A stretch of 14,067 bases of DNA, taken from Limnochordia bacterium. GTDB taxonomy: Bacteria; Bacillota; Limnochordia; Darwinibacteriales; B1SED10-159. The notes below the pieces were generated by a model that did no database searches, was not told the DNA's origin, and saw only the letters and a program-made list of their open reading frames with translations. A program made the translations under genes and the position numbers. This document shows, in pieces, positions 6,787 through 14,067 of the stretch; position 1 is the first letter of the stretch; the number at the start of each line of letters is the position of its first letter. Location of the stretch: the NCBI GenBank assembly GCA_007132255.1, contig SLOZ01000063.1, positions 1 through 14,067 on the forward strand, in the 5' to 3' direction.

Positions 6787-8022
6787 GTGGCGTACCTGCC
6801 TGTTGTTTCGCTTATTCTATTAGCCGCAATTATCGCTGTGGGGTTTGTCAAGAATATCAACCTGGGCATTCTTGGTCTGGCTGTGGCGGGGATGATTGGC
6901 CTCGGCACCGGCATGAGTCCCGGCGAGGTGGTGGCTGGCTGGCCAACGCAGCTCTTTGTACTGCTGTTAGGAGTCACCTACTTGTTTGCTATTCTGCGCG
7001 TCAACGGCTCGCTGCAGCGAATCACAGAGCACGTGATTTGGCAGTTCCGCGGGGCTCCAGGCCTGCTGCTTCCGGTGTTTTTCACTCTGTCCTTTCTGCT
7101 CGCGGCCGCAGGACCCGGCAATATCGCGGTCTGCGCCATCCTGCTGCCCATTGCTTTTTCTGTGATGGCAGGATCCGGACACAATCCGCTCTTAGTCGCG
7201 GCTGTTGTGATTATCGCGTCGAATATGGGTGGACTTTCACCCTTGGCTCCGACCGGGATTATTGCCGTGGAGCTGGCACGGGATCTTGGTGTGGACATCG
7301 GCTATCAGGTGTTTTACGCAATCATCGTCTTCAATATCCCACTTTTAGCTGGCTACTGCTGGGTTTTGCGCCGCCGGAATGCTGGCGCTGTCACCGCAGA
7401 TATCGCGAAACCGCAGCCGCTGCAGCGGGATCAAGTCATCAGTCTGCTGGTGCTTATAGGCGTGGTCTTAGCGGTTTTGGTGGGTGGCCTGCACATTGGT
7501 TTGACCGCCTTGGTCGGGGCCGCCCTGCTCCTGGTGGTGACCGCTGTTTCTGAGCGGCAGGTGATCGAAACGGTACCGTGGGGTACGCTGATCATGATCT
7601 CCGGCATGGCCGTCTACACACATATCCTGGCGGCTGTGGGTGCCATTGACCTGCTCAGTCAGTTCTTGGGAGCGCTGATGGGGCCCGCCACGGCGGCTTC
7701 GCTTTTAGCTGTCATGGGCGGCCTTTTTTCCCTGGTCTCCAGCGCATCAGGTGTGGCGATGCCCACGCTGTTTCCCACAGCACCACAGCTGGCTGCTGGT
7801 TTGGACGGTGTTTCCGTGGAGACCCTGCTAGCGGCCATCGTAGTGGGTTCACATGCTGTTACACTGAGCCCCATTTCGACGTTGGGGGCCTTGGCTTTGA
7901 CGGCCCTGCCCCAAAGTGCGCAGCGGCGTCGGCTCTTCGGCCAGCTGTTGGTTTTGGCCGTTGCTGGACTCGGGTTTACGGCGTTGCTCCTATGGATTAT
8001 GCCTTGGGCTGTGGGGAGTTGA
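6787..8022 (+). CDS. MatC/SLC13-like organic-anion (dicarboxylate) carrier
   Basis: A 411-residue, very hydrophobic inner-membrane protein with about ten or eleven membrane segments and an internal two-fold repeat. The first half carries AAAGPGNIA (106-114) and the re-entrant SNMGGLSPLAPTGII (145-159). The second half has the matching SSASGVAMPTLFPTAP (318-333) and SHAVTLSPISTLGALAL (355-371). Such paired hairpins are typical of the ion-transporter superfamily (SLC13, CitM, MatC). The N-terminal block with NLGILGLAVAGMIGLGTGMSPGEVVAGWP, and later VPWGTLIMISGMAVY (263-277), best fit the MatC dicarboxylate-carrier group. The GTG start at 6787 follows AAGGAG at a slightly long distance of 11 bases. 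It lies 21 bases after the URO-D gene, so co-transcription is very likely. Malonate, succinate-like acids or another carboxylated compound are possible substrates; the sequence does not decide. Confidence 0.85.
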   Translation: MAYLPVVSLILLAAIIAVGFVKNINLGILGLAVAGMIGLGTGMSPGEVVAGWPTQLFVLLLGVTYLFAILRVNGSLQRITEHVIWQFRGAPGLLLPVFFTLSFLLAAAGPGNIAVCAILLPIAFSVMAGSGHNPLLVAAVVIIASNMGGLSPLAPTGIIAVELARDLGVDIGYQVFYAIIVFNIPLLAGYCWVLRRRNAGAVTADIAKPQPLQRDQVISLLVLIGVVLAVLVGGLHIGLTALVGAALLLVVTAVSERQVIETVPWGTLIMISGMAVYTHILAAVGAIDLLSQFLGALMGPATAASLLAVMGGLFSLVSSASGVAMPTLFPTAPQLAAGLDGVSVETLLAAIVVGSHAVTLSPISTLGALALTALPQSAQRRRLFGQLLVLAVAGLGFTALLLWIMPWAVGS

Positions 8023-8061
8023 TGGCTTTTCTATAGTTGACAAAGACGCTGTGTACATAGC

Positions 8062-8079
8062 TGCAGATGGTGCAGATGG
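8062..8079 (+). repeat. Short tandem repeat TGCAGATGG x2
   Basis: Two exact adjacent copies of the 9-mer TGCAGATGG lie in the 109-base gap between the carrier and the Nudix gene. The same gap holds a TTGACA at 8037-8042, but no -10 box at a suitable distance. The repeat may be chance or a small binding site. No terminator was seen in this gap. Confidence 0.5.
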
Positions 8080-8131
8080 AGGATCTGAATCACTGTCAGC
8101 CGTAGTTCGTCTCCATGAAAGGTGAGTTTAA

Positions 8132-8629
8132 GTGGACATTTCGTTTAAGACAGAGCAAGGACGCTTCAATTATCGAACAGCAGGTGTGCTGATTCAGGAT
8201 GGCAAGCTGCTGGTCATGCAGGATGAAAACTCCCCGTATTACTATGTGCCAGGCGGCAGAGTTTCGTTTGGCGAGGCCACTGAAGCCGCTCTTCAACGCG
8301 AGATCAGAGAAGAGCTTGGTATCGATGTGGTGGTCCAGCGCTTGCTGTGGGTGGTGGAGAGTTTTTTTGAAGAAAACCGAACCAAAGAGCTCTTCCATGA
8401 GCTTGCCTTTTATTACCTGCTCACATTGGCTGATCCAGGTATTCTCCATAGAGGAGCTTCGTTTTCCCGTAGGGAAGGCGATCAACACACCTTGCGATTT
8501 ACTTGGAAGGAACTGCGTGAGCTTCAAAACCTGTATTTCTACCCGCTCTTTCTGAAGCAGAAAATCTTGGATCTGCCCATCGAGGTTGAACACATTGTTG
8601 ACACCAATGACCTAACCAGCTCCGTTTAG
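8132..8629 (+). CDS. Nudix hydrolase
   Basis: A 165-residue cytoplasmic pyrophosphohydrolase-type protein. The Nudix box is complete: Gly42, five residues, Glu48, seven residues, then REIREELGI (56-64), so all metal-binding glutamates expected for GX5EX7REUXEEXGU are present. It is preceded by YYYVPGG (36-42), the usual lead-in, and the start RFNYRTAGVLIQDGKLLVMQ (11-30) is the first beta sheet. The GTG start at 8132 follows AAAGGTGA six bases upstream. Nudix enzymes cleave nucleoside diphosphates linked to another moiety (damaged dNTPs, sugar nucleotides, dinucleotides); the substrate cannot be inferred here. It lies 52 bases before lhr on the same strand with no terminator between, so the two may share a transcript. 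Only a small GTCC/GGAC hairpin lies in that gap. Confidence 0.92.
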   Translation: MDISFKTEQGRFNYRTAGVLIQDGKLLVMQDENSPYYYVPGGRVSFGEATEAALQREIREELGIDVVVQRLLWVVESFFEENRTKELFHELAFYYLLTLADPGILHRGASFSRREGDQHTLRFTWKELRELQNLYFYPLFLKQKILDLPIEVEHIVDTNDLTSSV

Positions 8630-8681
8630 AGACGTCCTCTGGGACGCGGAGAAGTGCTTTGTTGAAAGTGAGGTGCAGTCT

Positions 8682-11600
8682 ATGCATCCCAGCTTGACGA
8701 GCTTTCATCCAGTGATTCAGCACTGGTTTGCAGAAACATTCGGCGACCCGACACCGCCTCAGGCACAAGGGTGGCCTGCCATCGCGTCCGGCCAAAATGT
8801 TCTGCTGTTGGCTCCCACAGGTTCTGGTAAGACGTTGGCAGCGTTTCTCAACTGCCTAGATTGGCTGCTGAAACAGGGGCAGTCGCCGGAGCAGACCGGT
8901 GTCCAGATCCTATATGTGTCGCCCCTCAAGGCTTTGAATAACGATATCCATAAAAATCTTCAACAACCCTTAGCCGAATTGGCTGCTGTGGCCGAACGTC
9001 TCGGTCAGCCAAGCCCCCAGATTACGGCTGCCGTTCGAACGGGAGACACGCCGGCTGCGGAGCGGCAGCGCATGCTGCGTAAACCGCCGCAGATCCTCAT
9101 TACGACTCCTGAATCGCTTTTTTTGATGGTCTCGTCCAAAGCTCGCAGCATCTTAAAGACCGTTCGCTTTGTTATCGTGGACGAAATCCACACACTGTTC
9201 CCCGAGAAGCGGGGGGCTCATTTGGCTGTGACGCTGGAGCGATTACAGCATCTGGTGGGTGAACGACCGCTGCAGCGCATCGGCTTGTCTGCCACCATGC
9301 GACCTTTGGATGCGGTGGCTGAATATCTGGTGGGAACCGGACGCCCCGTAACCGTGATCGATGCCGGCCATCGCAAAAATTACGATTTGGCCATAACTCT
9401 GCCGGTGCCTGATCTGCGTTCGCTGCCCGAACGCACCATCTGGCCGGAAATTTACCGCACCTTGCTGGATTTGATCAAAGAGCATCGAACCACATTGGTC
9501 TTTGTGAATAATCGGCGTCTCGCAGAACGAATCACAGCCAACTTGAACCGACTGGCCGACCGAGAGATTGCCCGAACCCATCATGGCAGCATCTCCAAAG
9601 AAATGCGGCTGGTCAGCGAGGAACAGCTGAAGTCCGGTGTCATCCCCTGCATTGTGGCCACCAGTTCTTTGGAGTTGGGTATTGATGTGGGTTACATCGA
9701 TTTGGTGGTGCAGATCGAGTCGCCCAAAGACGTGGGGCGCGGCATCCAGCGCGTCGGCCGGGCTGGCCATGTTTTGACGCTGCCCAGCAAAGGGCGACTG
9801 GTACCCAAGACTCGTATGGACCTGTTGGAAAGCGCGGTCATGGTGCAGCAAATGCAGTTGGGAAGCGTAGACGCCATTCGAGCGCCTCGCAACTGCCTGG
9901 ACATCCTAGCACAGCAGTTGGTGGCCATGACCACAGAGCAGGATTGGAGTCCGGAGGCAATGTTCGCACTGGTTCGTCAGTCGTATACCATGGCCGAACT
10001 GCGGTGGGAAGACTTCTTGAGTACGCTGGCCATGGCGGCTGGTGTTTACGAAACCGATCAATATGTGCAACTGCGGCCTCGACTGCATTGGGATCGGACG
10101 CGGGACATTGTCTCATCAGATCCCTATGGTGTGCGGCTGGTTTATACCAATGGCGGCACCATTCCTCAACGCGGTTATTTCGGGGTCTATCTGACCGACT
10201 CGAAGGTTCGCCTGGGAGAACTGGATGAAGAGTTTGTCTATGAACGGCGCCTGGGAGAACGCTTTGTACTGGGCACATCGGTCTGGCGTATCGAGGAGAT
10301 CCGTCAAGATCGGGTCGTGGTATCGCGGGCGAAGTCCCAGGACCCCAATGTTCCGTTCTGGAAGGGGCAGACCATCGGCCGCTCCTACAGCTTCGGAACC
10401 CACTTTGGTGCCTTTCTCAGACAGGCTGAGGACCATCTGGATACACCTGGGTTCGGCGATTGGCTGCGTTCGGCGTTGGAACTGCAGGATGATGCCGTCG
10501 TCAAGAACCTGCAGAACTTTCTAGAGCAGCAAAAACTTGCTGCCGGGTATCTGCCTACGGATCAACGGCTGGTTTTGGAAGAGTTTTTGGATGTGGGCGG
10601 GCAGTGGCACATGCTGCTGCATTCGCCCTATGGAACCAAAGTCCACACGCTATTGGCCCTACTGCTGCAGAAGTACCTACGTGAGCAGGAGCAGCTGGAA
10701 ATCGAAGTCCTCCCGACTGACAATGGCATTCTGTTCCACGCACCCGGCAGCCAGCAGACGCCGAAGCTGCCGTGGTCTATGCTGCCAGTTTATGGCTTGG
10801 AAGAGCAGGCAGCCGAACTGCTTTCGGGGACAAGTTTGTTCGGCATTACCTTTCGTCACTGTGCCCAGCGGTCGTTGGTGCTATCGTTGACTGGCTACGG
10901 CAAGAAACGCACTCCCCTGTGGCTTTCTCGACTGAAAGCTTCGGATCTGCTGCAGGTGGTTTCGGCTTTCGCAGACTTCCCCTTGGTTAAGGAAGCCTAT
11001 CGCGAGATCCTCAACGACTATTTCCAAATGGATCAAGTCCAGGACATGATCCGACGCATTCAAAGCGGCGAACTGACCATACACCGGGTGCAGAGGGAGA
11101 CACCGTCACCTTTCGCCCAAGAGCACCTCTTTGCCTTCGAGGGCATGCAGATGTATACCGATGATGCTCCCCGGGGCAGGAGCACCAGTGCGCTGTTGGG
11201 TGTGGAGCGAGGAACACTGCGGGATATGGTGGGTCAAACAGAGTTTCGCCACCAGTTTCGCTCCGACGTAATCGCTCGCGTGGAGGCGCAGATCCAAGGA
11301 CTTGATGGCCTGCGGCGTCATCCTTCGGTGGAGCGGGCCCAGTATTGGTTGGAACGAGTGGGTGATCTACGGCCCGAAGAAGTGGAAGCCCAGTACCAAC
11401 CATTGATGGGGCAGTTGGAAGCCTTGGGCGTTGCTGAACGAATGGATGTGGCAGGGCGACCGCTTTGGATCGCTGCGCTGCATCGAAAACGCTATCAGGA
11501 ACGGGAAGTCGGTTGGCTGGTGACCAATTTCAGCCGTACCCGCGGCCCATTCACCACGGCAGTACTGGCAAAACGTTATGGATTGGACCCGGCCACCGTC

Positions 11601-12941
11601 GAGAATCTCCTGCGGGATCTGGCTGCTGCTGGCCATATGGAGTACGGGCCCTTTGACCCCGAATCTGACCAGGAATGCTGGCTGGCGTCCTCCCTGCTTA
11701 AGGACATCCACCAGCAGAGCCTCCGTCAGCAGCGGCGCGACGTGGAGGCAGTGACACCTGCGGAGTATGCAAAGTTTCTGCGGCGCTGGCAGCACGGGAC
11801 CCAGCCTTTGGCTGGTGCTGAGGGCCTGGAGATTGTTCTTGAACAGCTGGCCCACGTGTGGCTGCCGGCCCAGGATTGGGAGTGCAGTGTCCTGCCGCAG
11901 CGGGTGCAATCCTACAGCGGCCAGCTGCTGGATCAGCTCGTAGCCAGCGGCTTAATGGCATGGCGCGCCAAACAGAGCGGCTCTCAGTTTCTTGTGCGGT
12001 TTGAGCCTGTCTGGAACGATCCTGCGGCCAAACAGCTTCCGGACTGGGTGGCTGTCAACGAGACTGTGGAAGACTTCGCAGACGGCAAAGTATCTCGACC
12101 AGCACAGGATGTGTTGACCGTTCTTGAGCAACAGGGAGCCCTGAATCTGGTGCAGATCAGCAAAGCTTTGGACCAGAGCTTAACCAATACCTGGCCTGCG
12201 CTGGAAGAATTGTTGAGCCACGGCAGAATAACCAACGATTCCTACGGACCCATGCGTCTACTTTTCGGTGTATCTGGCAGTAGACGTCGCGATCCGAGGT
12301 TTTTCGTACAGCCGAAGGTCTTAGCTCAGCTAGGCCGATTTAGCGTATTGTCCGGCAAAGTAGTGCATACTAACGCGACTTGGGCTCGCCGACTGCTGCA
12401 TCGCTGGGGTGTGGTGTCCCGGGAGATGGCTTTAGCGGAAGATGTGCTGTGGGGTCAGTTGTTCCCGGTACTGGATTATCTGGAAAACATCGGTGAAATT
12501 CGGCGCGGGTATTTGGTGGAAGGACTGAGCGGCGTTCAGTTTGCTTTGGATGGGGTACTGCAGTCTCTCGGTCAGAGTGAGGATAACGAAGAAGACCATA
12601 TTTGGATTTTGGCCAAAGACGATCCAGCCAACCCAGGCCGTATCTTTCCCGGCAGTCCCCATTTGGGCAGCGTCATGGCCTATTGGCAGGGACAGCCGGT
12701 GATCGGGGCCGCTCGCCGCAAGCTTTGGACGAATCAAGCTGTGGACGAGGCAAGAATCGCCCAAGCGCTGCCCCGGTTGGTGCGTGGCCTTTATCCGTAT
12801 TATGCCGACTCGAAGATCCAGTTCACCCACGTCAATGATGTCCCCATTCACGAAAGCTCCCTGGCAGACCCATTGCGAAGCTTGGGCTTTGAACGAGGAT
12901 ACAATGAGTTGACTTTGTGGCCATCCAAAAGGCGCGTTTAA
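8682..12941 (+). CDS. lhr: Lhr-type large DEAD/DEAH helicase (full-length)
   Basis: A 1419-residue superfamily 2 helicase. Domain 1 has Walker A PTGSGKT (45-51), motif II DEIH (167-170) and motif III SAT (203-205). Domain 2 has the THHGSIS tract (299-305), SSLELGID (328-335) and motif VI QRVGRAGH (356-363). The middle region carries the Lhr-specific block FPLVKEAYREILNDYF ... SPFAQEHLFAFEGMQMYTDDAP (about 765-825). The C-terminal half (about 850-1419) contains winged-helix units such as FTTAVLAKRYGLDPATVENL (about 955-974) and the conserved RWGVVSREMALAEDVLW ... GYLVEGLSGVQFAL block (about 1240-1290), so this is the long form with the AlkZ/YcaQ-like C-terminal region. Lhr proteins move 3'-5' on single-stranded DNA, unwind RNA:DNA and DNA duplexes and act in DNA repair; a uracil-DNA glycosylase activity is reported for the E. 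coli C-terminal part. The ATG at 8682 sits six bases after GTGAGGTG. A GTG at 8673 lies inside that site. Confidence 0.94.
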   Translation: MHPSLTSFHPVIQHWFAETFGDPTPPQAQGWPAIASGQNVLLLAPTGSGKTLAAFLNCLDWLLKQGQSPEQTGVQILYVSPLKALNNDIHKNLQQPLAELAAVAERLGQPSPQITAAVRTGDTPAAERQRMLRKPPQILITTPESLFLMVSSKARSILKTVRFVIVDEIHTLFPEKRGAHLAVTLERLQHLVGERPLQRIGLSATMRPLDAVAEYLVGTGRPVTVIDAGHRKNYDLAITLPVPDLRSLPERTIWPEIYRTLLDLIKEHRTTLVFVNNRRLAERITANLNRLADREIARTHHGSISKEMRLVSEEQLKSGVIPCIVATSSLELGIDVGYIDLVVQIESPKDVGRGIQRVGRAGHVLTLPSKGRLVPKTRMDLLESAVMVQQMQLGSVDAIRAPRNCLDILAQQLVAMTTEQDWSPEAMFALVRQSYTMAELRWEDFLSTLAMAAGVYETDQYVQLRPRLHWDRTRDIVSSDPYGVRLVYTNGGTIPQRGYFGVYLTDSKVRLGELDEEFVYERRLGERFVLGTSVWRIEEIRQDRVVVSRAKSQDPNVPFWKGQTIGRSYSFGTHFGAFLRQAEDHLDTPGFGDWLRSALELQDDAVVKNLQNFLEQQKLAAGYLPTDQRLVLEEFLDVGGQWHMLLHSPYGTKVHTLLALLLQKYLREQEQLEIEVLPTDNGILFHAPGSQQTPKLPWSMLPVYGLEEQAAELLSGTSLFGITFRHCAQRSLVLSLTGYGKKRTPLWLSRLKASDLLQVVSAFADFPLVKEAYREILNDYFQMDQVQDMIRRIQSGELTIHRVQRETPSPFAQEHLFAFEGMQMYTDDAPRGRSTSALLGVERGTLRDMVGQTEFRHQFRSDVIARVEAQIQGLDGLRRHPSVERAQYWLERVGDLRPEEVEAQYQPLMGQLEALGVAERMDVAGRPLWIAALHRKRYQEREVGWLVTNFSRTRGPFTTAVLAKRYGLDPATVENLLRDLAAAGHMEYGPFDPESDQECWLASSLLKDIHQQSLRQQRRDVEAVTPAEYAKFLRRWQHGTQPLAGAEGLEIVLEQLAHVWLPAQDWECSVLPQRVQSYSGQLLDQLVASGLMAWRAKQSGSQFLVRFEPVWNDPAAKQLPDWVAVNETVEDFADGKVSRPAQDVLTVLEQQGALNLVQISKALDQSLTNTWPALEELLSHGRITNDSYGPMRLLFGVSGSRRRDPRFFVQPKVLAQLGRFSVLSGKVVHTNATWARRLLHRWGVVSREMALAEDVLWGQLFPVLDYLENIGEIRRGYLVEGLSGVQFALDGVLQSLGQSEDNEEDHIWILAKDDPANPGRIFPGSPHLGSVMAYWQGQPVIGAARRKLWTNQAVDEARIAQALPRLVRGLYPYYADSKIQFTHVNDVPIHESSLADPLRSLGFERGYNELTLWPSKRRV

Positions 12942-12981
12942 ACGCCGTGGTTCAACGGTGAGAATGGACGGTTGGCCTTAG

Positions 12982-13006
12982 AGAAACGCCTTTTGCAGGC
13001 GTTTCT
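12982..13006 (+). other. Perfect 9-bp hairpin just after lhr
   Basis: AGAAACGCC (12982-12990) pairs perfectly with GGCGTTTCT (12998-13006) around a 7-base loop. It starts 40 bases after the lhr stop. No T-run follows on the plus strand, so it is at best a weak terminator; it might instead protect the lhr mRNA 3' end. It overlaps the region that would encode the upstream part of the HEPN fragment and may have replaced it. Confidence 0.5.
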
Positions 13007-13013
13007 GCGTTAG

Positions 13014-13208
13014 ACGTTCGCTGCAGACGGGATTGAAGACGAAGAGCTTTGGTTGACAATGCTGGCGGACCGCAACCAAACTGCTCATGTGTATGACGAA
13101 GACATCGCTGGTGGCATCTGTCAGCGAGTGCCGAACACCTACGCAGTCGAGATACAGGAGCTTCTGGGAAGACTTAACCGGCGGATCGAGGGCTTAGATT
13201 TGGCTTGA
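13014..13208 (+). pseudogene. C-terminal remnant of a HEPN-type nucleotidyltransferase substrate-binding protein (HI0074 family)
   Basis: Translating from 13014 gives about 64 residues ending in TGA at 13206-13208. It reads TFAADGIEDEELWLTMLADR followed by NQTAHVYDEDIAGGICQRVP and a helical tail ELLGRLNRRIEGLDLA. This matches the C-terminal half of HI0074-like proteins (LWL-ML-DRN-T-H-YDE pattern), the HEPN partners of MNT nucleotidyltransferases. The HEPN motif RX4H is intact (Arg at 13071-13073, His at 13086-13088). An in-frame TAG (13011-13013) stands directly upstream where the family has coding sequence. The 69 bases between the lhr stop and that TAG are too short for the missing N-terminal half. 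No ribosome binding site precedes the internal ATG at 13059, and no nucleotidyltransferase gene is next to it. It is most simply a decayed, orphan antitoxin/toxin-module fragment. Confidence 0.72.
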
Positions 13209-13226
13209 AAGAGTTCGGAGCACGTT

Positions 13227-13274
13227 CAAGGCCTCGCAGTGGCGCCGAAGCGCCCTCGAGGCCTTGATCATTTT
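13227..13274 (+). terminator. Strong stem-loop plus T-run terminator
   Basis: CAAGGCCTCG (13227-13236) pairs perfectly with CGAGGCCTTG (13257-13266). Inside, GGCGC (13241-13245) pairs with GCGCC (13250-13254) around a CGAA tetraloop, with a small asymmetric internal loop. TTTTT at 13270-13274 follows on the plus strand, fitting an intrinsic terminator for the Nudix-lhr block. It also lies just past the stop of the convergent TPR gene, where the stem could stop transcription in both directions, although no T-run is seen on that side. Confidence 0.75.
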
Positions 13275-13281
13275 TGCGTCA

Positions 13282-13998
13282 CTATTGCAGCTCGGCTAGC
13301 AAGGTCAATGCTGATTTCTGAATGTCCGGATATTCAGCGATGGTATCGGTGGCCAACAGATATTCCAAGGTCTGGATGGCCTGGCGGGAATTATTATTGT
13401 ACACATGAATCTCGGCTAGATTGTAGCGAAACTCGGGGTCGTGGGGATCAAGTTCTACGGCTTTCTCCGCGTTCTCCAAGGATCGCCGCCGGCTGCCGAT
13501 GCTGATGGGCCAGCCCGGTGCTTCTTTGTACAGCAGACTTAAAACATAGTAGGCGGCAGCGTACTCGGGGTCGATCTCAAGGACCCGGTCCAAAGCTTCT
13601 TTCATGGGATTCACCATAGCCAGGCTGTTCAGAACACCCTGTGTCTGTCCGACCCGGCCCAGCAGCGTAGCGTGCCAGTAATGGGCGTCGGGCGAATCCG
13701 GAAGAAGCCCGATGGCCTGTTCGGCGTAAGCCAGACCCGATTGATAGATCTCGAGGACGTTGTCTTCGACGCGATCGCCAAGGTAAAGATGGGCTCTGGC
13801 CAAGCGCCACAGAGCCTGCCCGTCACCGGGGTAGGTTTCTAAGTACTCCTGCAGAAGATGCATTCCTTCTTCGATATTGCCGACAATCTCGGTTTTCACC
13901 AAGGCATCGGCTGTATCCAAAGGCGAAGCAGCCGCCGAGTGTAGGAAGCTCAGGAATAACAGGACTGCAAGCAAAAGCTTCGCTGGTGTATGCCGCAT
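13282..13998 (-). CDS. Exported tetratricopeptide-repeat (TPR) protein
   Basis: A 238-residue protein with an N-terminal signal peptide: basic MRHTPAK, a hydrophobic core LLLAVLLFLSFLHS, and a likely cleavage after AAA-S (about residue 25). There is no lipobox cysteine. The mature part is helical with TPR-like units: EEGMHLLQEYLETYPGDGQALWRLARAHLYLGD (about 43-75), AYAEQAIGLLPDSPDAHYWHATLLGRVG (about 90-117), MKEALDRVLEIDPEYAAAYYVLSLLYKEAP (about 131-160) and SLENAEKAVELDPHDPEFRYNLAEIHVYNN (about 172-201). The segment APGWPISIGSRRRSLENAEKAVEL between the last two is a distinctive non-TPR linker seen in a group of uncharacterised TPR proteins. The start is the ATG at 13998; a TTG at 14001 lies closer to GGGAG and may be used instead. 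It would act outside the membrane as a protein-binding scaffold; no partner is indicated. It converges on lhr and has no co-directional neighbour inside the window. Confidence 0.85.
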   Translation of the reverse strand: MRHTPAKLLLAVLLFLSFLHSAAASPLDTADALVKTEIVGNIEEGMHLLQEYLETYPGDGQALWRLARAHLYLGDRVEDNVLEIYQSGLAYAEQAIGLLPDSPDAHYWHATLLGRVGQTQGVLNSLAMVNPMKEALDRVLEIDPEYAAAYYVLSLLYKEAPGWPISIGSRRRSLENAEKAVELDPHDPEFRYNLAEIHVYNNNSRQAIQTLEYLLATDTIAEYPDIQKSALTLLAELQ

Positions 13999-14067
13999 CA
14001 ATGAACATCACTCCCGTATAAGGTATAAAAACGTCTTTCGGTTTGGCTTGAGCTGGTTCCTGCCTTC

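Noticed and set aside
8037..8059. TTGACA (8037-8042) followed by TACATA (8054-8059) as a promoter for the Nudix gene
   Set aside because: The spacer is only 11 bases, far from 16-18, and no -10-like box exists at the correct distance.
14002..14067. TATACC/TTATAC boxes upstream of the TPR gene as its promoter
   Set aside because: An AT-rich -10-like stretch exists on the minus strand (about 14015-14030), but no convincing -35 box lies at 16-18 bases and the window ends too soon to judge.

Overview
This window looks like part of a chromosome from a Gram-positive-type bacterium, most likely a mid-GC Bacillota (a Clostridia- or Limnochordia-like lineage). That placement is inference. It rests on strong purine-rich ribosome binding sites (AAGGAGGG, AGGAGG), GTG starts, tight co-directional gene packing, a TetR-controlled MacB/FtsX-type ABC exporter, and a cobalamin-methyltransferase-like URO-D protein. 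No rRNA, tRNA or CRISPR array was seen.

Layout. Positions 1-120 form a highly structured non-coding segment that resembles the right end of an IS200/IS605-type (tnpB/omega-RNA) element. From 155 to 4217 there is a minus-strand operon, read right to left: promoter, a 21-bp palindromic operator, a TetR regulator, an ABC ATPase and two FtsX-type permeases. The first three genes overlap or abut by a few bases. Next on the minus strand is an AraC regulator with a GyrI-like effector domain (4353-5255), followed by its own hairpin terminator (4282-4316). A gap of about 480 bases holding several small palindromes and a direct repeat separates it from a divergent plus-strand pair: a URO-D/MtaA-like protein (5740-6765) and a MatC/SLC13-like carrier (6787-8022), with a good sigma-A promoter at 5652-5680. 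Further along the plus strand are a Nudix hydrolase (8132-8629) and a full-length Lhr helicase (8682-12941).

Directly after lhr lies a fragment of a HEPN-type nucleotidyltransferase-substrate-binding protein (HI0074 family). It has lost its N-terminus and is interrupted by a stop, but it keeps the RX4H motif. A strong stem-loop plus T-run (13227-13274) closes the plus-strand block. The last gene (13282-13998, minus) is a secreted or lipid-anchorless TPR protein.

How the parts fit. The TetR-ABC unit looks like a self-regulated export or lipoprotein-handling system that is induced when TetR binds a ligand. The URO-D plus carrier pair looks like uptake and processing of a small organic acid or methylated compound, possibly controlled by the divergent AraC regulator. 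Nudix and Lhr may be co-transcribed and would fit nucleotide or nucleic-acid quality control. The most unusual items are the structured 1-120 segment, the orphan HEPN remnant after lhr, and the URO-D protein that keeps an H-S-C metal motif but appears to lack the third cysteine ligand of MtaA-type enzymes.
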